From assembly GCA_023415545.1 (NCBI GenBank), contig JAEZKJ010000016.1, positions 1-16,853 of the forward strand: 16,853 nt of DNA. Reading direction: 5' to 3'. The notes under the pieces were generated by a model that ran no database searches, was not told the origin of the DNA, and worked only from the letters and a program-made list of their open reading frames with translations. This document shows, one piece after another, positions 15,038-16,853 of the stretch. The translations under genes were made by a program, and so were the position numbers. The DNA comes from Bacteroidota bacterium. GTDB taxonomy: Bacteria > Bacteroidota > Bacteroidia > Bacteroidales > Bacteroidaceae. The stretch's first letter is position 1, and each line of letters starts with the position of its first letter.

Positions 15038-16853
15038 TTATTGCTGTAAGTTACTTAGTCTCATTTGCAAATCATTTTCATCTACGCAAAGCACTTCTCT
15101 TGCTTTACTTCCTTGAGTAGGGCCAACAATGCCGGCTTTTTCAAGCTGATCCATAATTCTACCTGCACGATTATATCCGATAGAGAATTTTCTTTGGATA
15201 AGAGATGTAGAACCTTGTTGATGTATAACTATCAATCGAGCAGCCTCCTCAAACATTGGGTCAAGACGATTCATGTCAATATCACCAAGTGAACTCTCAC
15301 TCTCTTCGCTTACATACTCAGGAAGCATGAAAGCAGAGGTGTATCCTTGCTGATGACTTATATAATTTGATATATTTTCTACTTCAGGTGTGTCAACAAA
15401 AGCACACTGTACACGTTCAGGATCATTACCCTGTAGGTATAACATGTCACCTTTACCAACAAGTTGCTGAGCTCCCGAGCGGTCAAGGATTGTACGTGAG
15501 TCCATCATTGCAGCTACACGGAATGCTATACGAGCAGGGAAGTTGGCTTTTATGGTACCTGTGATAATATTTGTTGTTGGACGCTGAGTTGCAATAATTG
15601 CATGTATACCAATAGCACGTGCAAGTTGTGCTATACGACATATAGGCAACTCAACCTCTTTACCGGCAGTCATAATAAGGTCACCAAATTCGTCGATTAT
15701 TACAACAATATATGGCATAAAGCGGTGTCCCTTTTCAGGATTAAGCTTTCTGTTTATAAACTTAGCATTATACTCCTTGATATTACGACAACCGGCTTTA
15801 CGAAGCAAGTCGTAACGTGTATCCATCTCAATACATAGCGAATTGAGTGTTTGTACCACTTTGGTTACATCAGTAATGATAGCATCATCACCATCAGGCA
15901 ACTTAGCAAGGAAATGTCTCTCTATAGGAGCATATACAGAAAACTCAACCTTTTTAGGGTCTATAATCACAAACTTAAGTTCAGCCGGATGTTTCTTGTA
16001 TAATAGCGATGTAACGATAGCATTCAAACCTACAGATTTACCTTGTCCGGTAGCACCGGCAACTAGCATGTGAGGAGCTTTGGCAAGGTCGACCATGAAT
16101 ACCTCATTTGTAATAGTCTTGCCAAGTGCAACAGGGAGTTCGAATGTTGTCTCCTGGAATTTCTTGCTGCTAATGATTGAACGCATTGGTACTATCTTAG
16201 GATTTGCATTTGGTACCTCAATACCTATAGTTCCTTTACCAGGGATAGGAGCGATGATTCGAATACCCAAAGCTGAAAGGCTAAGAGCTATATCATCCTC
16301 AAGATTTCTAATTTTAGAAATACGCACACCCTCAGCAGGAGTTATCTCATAAAGAGTAATTGTAGGACCAACACTTGCTTTAATAGAACTTATCTCAATG
16401 CCAAAACTTCTCAGAACATTAATGATTCTGTCTTTATTGGCATTTTGCTCCTCCATGTCAATATTAGGACCCTTATCTTCATAGTTTTTAAGAAGGTCGA
16501 TAGTAGGGTATTTATAATTCTCTAAATCCAATTTTGGGTTATAAGGTTCACGGGCAGGGCCTGCGTACTCTTTGTCTTCATCCTTCTCTTTGTTTTCAAT
16601 AGTAAATGAAGGTTCATCCTCTTGCAAATCTTCATCACTTTCGATAACATCTTCTTCCTTCTCTTCAAATTTTGTTGGATGAGGATTGTTCATTTTAAAC
16701 GAGTTGTTATCATCCAATTCCAAAGGGGTTGGCTTAAACTCGATATCATCCTCTGATTTGGGTAAGGTAATATCTTTTTTATTATCTTCTTCTTTATTAA
16801 GTTCGAAGTTTAAAAAGGTTGGCTGTGGATCTTCTACTTCAATTTCAGATGTT
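15038..16853 (-). CDS. ftsK: DNA translocase FtsK (N-terminus off the right edge)
   Basis: FtsK is a hexameric ATP-driven motor at the division septum that pumps chromosome termini apart and activates XerCD recombination. The frame stays open to the right edge, so about 605 residues of the C-terminal part are visible; the four-helix membrane domain is missing from the window. It opens with an acidic, disordered linker (16560-16853). The alpha domain follows, then the motor with Walker A GATGQGKS (about 16037-16063), Walker B VVIIDEFGDL (about 15670-15700) and ATQRP. A winged-helix gamma domain at the C-terminus (about 15045-15240, with GYNRAGRIMDQLEKAGIVGP) reads DNA polarity sites. A TTG at 16723 is an internal leucine, not the start. 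It is the first visible gene of the long leftward run. Confidence 0.97.
   Translation of the reverse strand, partial: TSEIEVEDPQPTFLNFELNKEEDNKKDITLPKSEDDIEFKPTPLELDDNNSFKMNNPHPTKFEEKEEDVIESDEDLQEDEPSFTIENKEKDEDKEYAGPAREPYNPKLDLENYKYPTIDLLKNYEDKGPNIDMEEQNANKDRIINVLRSFGIEISSIKASVGPTITLYEITPAEGVRISKIRNLEDDIALSLSALGIRIIAPIPGKGTIGIEVPNANPKIVPMRSIISSKKFQETTFELPVALGKTITNEVFMVDLAKAPHMLVAGATGQGKSVGLNAIVTSLLYKKHPAELKFVIIDPKKVEFSVYAPIERHFLAKLPDGDDAIITDVTKVVQTLNSLCIEMDTRYDLLRKAGCRNIKEYNAKFINRKLNPEKGHRFMPYIVVIIDEFGDLIMTAGKEVELPICRIAQLARAIGIHAIIATQRPTTNIITGTIKANFPARIAFRVAAMMDSRTILDRSGAQQLVGKGDMLYLQGNDPERVQCAFVDTPEVENISNYISHQQGYTSAFMLPEYVSEESESSLGDIDMNRLDPMFEEAARLIVIHQQGSTSLIQRKFSIGYNRAGRIMDQLEKAGIVGPTQGSKAREVLCVDENDLQMRLSNLQQ

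Noticed and set aside
16721..16723. TTG at 16723 as the start of ftsK
   Set aside because: The frame remains open without a stop to 16853 and upstream codons continue the acidic linker, so the gene simply enters from the right edge.
1..16853. CRISPR array, tRNA, insertion sequence, prophage or defence genes
   Set aside because: No regularly spaced repeats, cloverleaf, transposase, integrase or target-site duplications were seen; nearly all sequence is accounted for by housekeeping genes and the ABC module.

Overview
The window is about 16.9 kb of AT-rich chromosome from a member of the Bacteroidota, most likely order Bacteroidales. Three things point there. The promoters fit the Bacteroidota sigma-ABfr pattern (TTTG, 19-20 bases, TAnnTTTG). 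There are almost no Shine-Dalgarno sequences. The gene content is typical of the group: an FtsK-LolA-TrxB run, DUF5687 and DUF3667 proteins, and a fused NfnS-NfnL type oxidoreductase. I see no tRNA, rRNA, insertion sequence, CRISPR array or phage gene. This is a core chromosomal stretch, with one lineage-specific transport module as the most interesting part.

Left part (1-3553, minus strand). A partial gene encodes a natural fusion of the two subunits of a flavin-based, NfnAB-like NAD(P)H/ferredoxin oxidoreductase; its C-terminus lies outside the left edge. Next comes serS (seryl-tRNA synthetase). The serS terminator hairpin sits directly on the promoter of the oxidoreductase gene.

Middle (3554-6576). 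A 340-base gap holds two promoters pointing apart. Rightward it drives a long-chain acyl-CoA synthetase (fadD-like, 3894-5552). That mRNA has a leader of about 115 bases containing two tiny open frames and a possible pseudoknot. The gene converges on the leftward rplU-rpmA operon (ribosomal proteins L21 and L27), with one terminator per direction between them. rplU has a near-perfect promoter.

Right part (6577-16853, minus strand). One long tightly packed gene run reads, in transcription order: ftsK (partial, enters from the right edge), lolA, trxB, a secreted M16 zinc peptidase, a DUF5687 ABC permease, its ABC ATPase, and a protein joining a HAD phosphatase to a zinc-ribbon/DUF3667 membrane domain. 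Spacings are 8, 81, 17, 5 and 18 bases, and the last pair overlaps by 11 bases, so the run is probably cotranscribed. It combines DNA translocation at division, lipoprotein transport, thiol redox and envelope proteolysis with an exporter-like ABC system of unknown substrate.

The best candidate for something undescribed is this last three-gene module (6577-10555), in which a phosphatase is fused to a membrane protein and translationally coupled to an ABC transporter. The second is the fadD leader.
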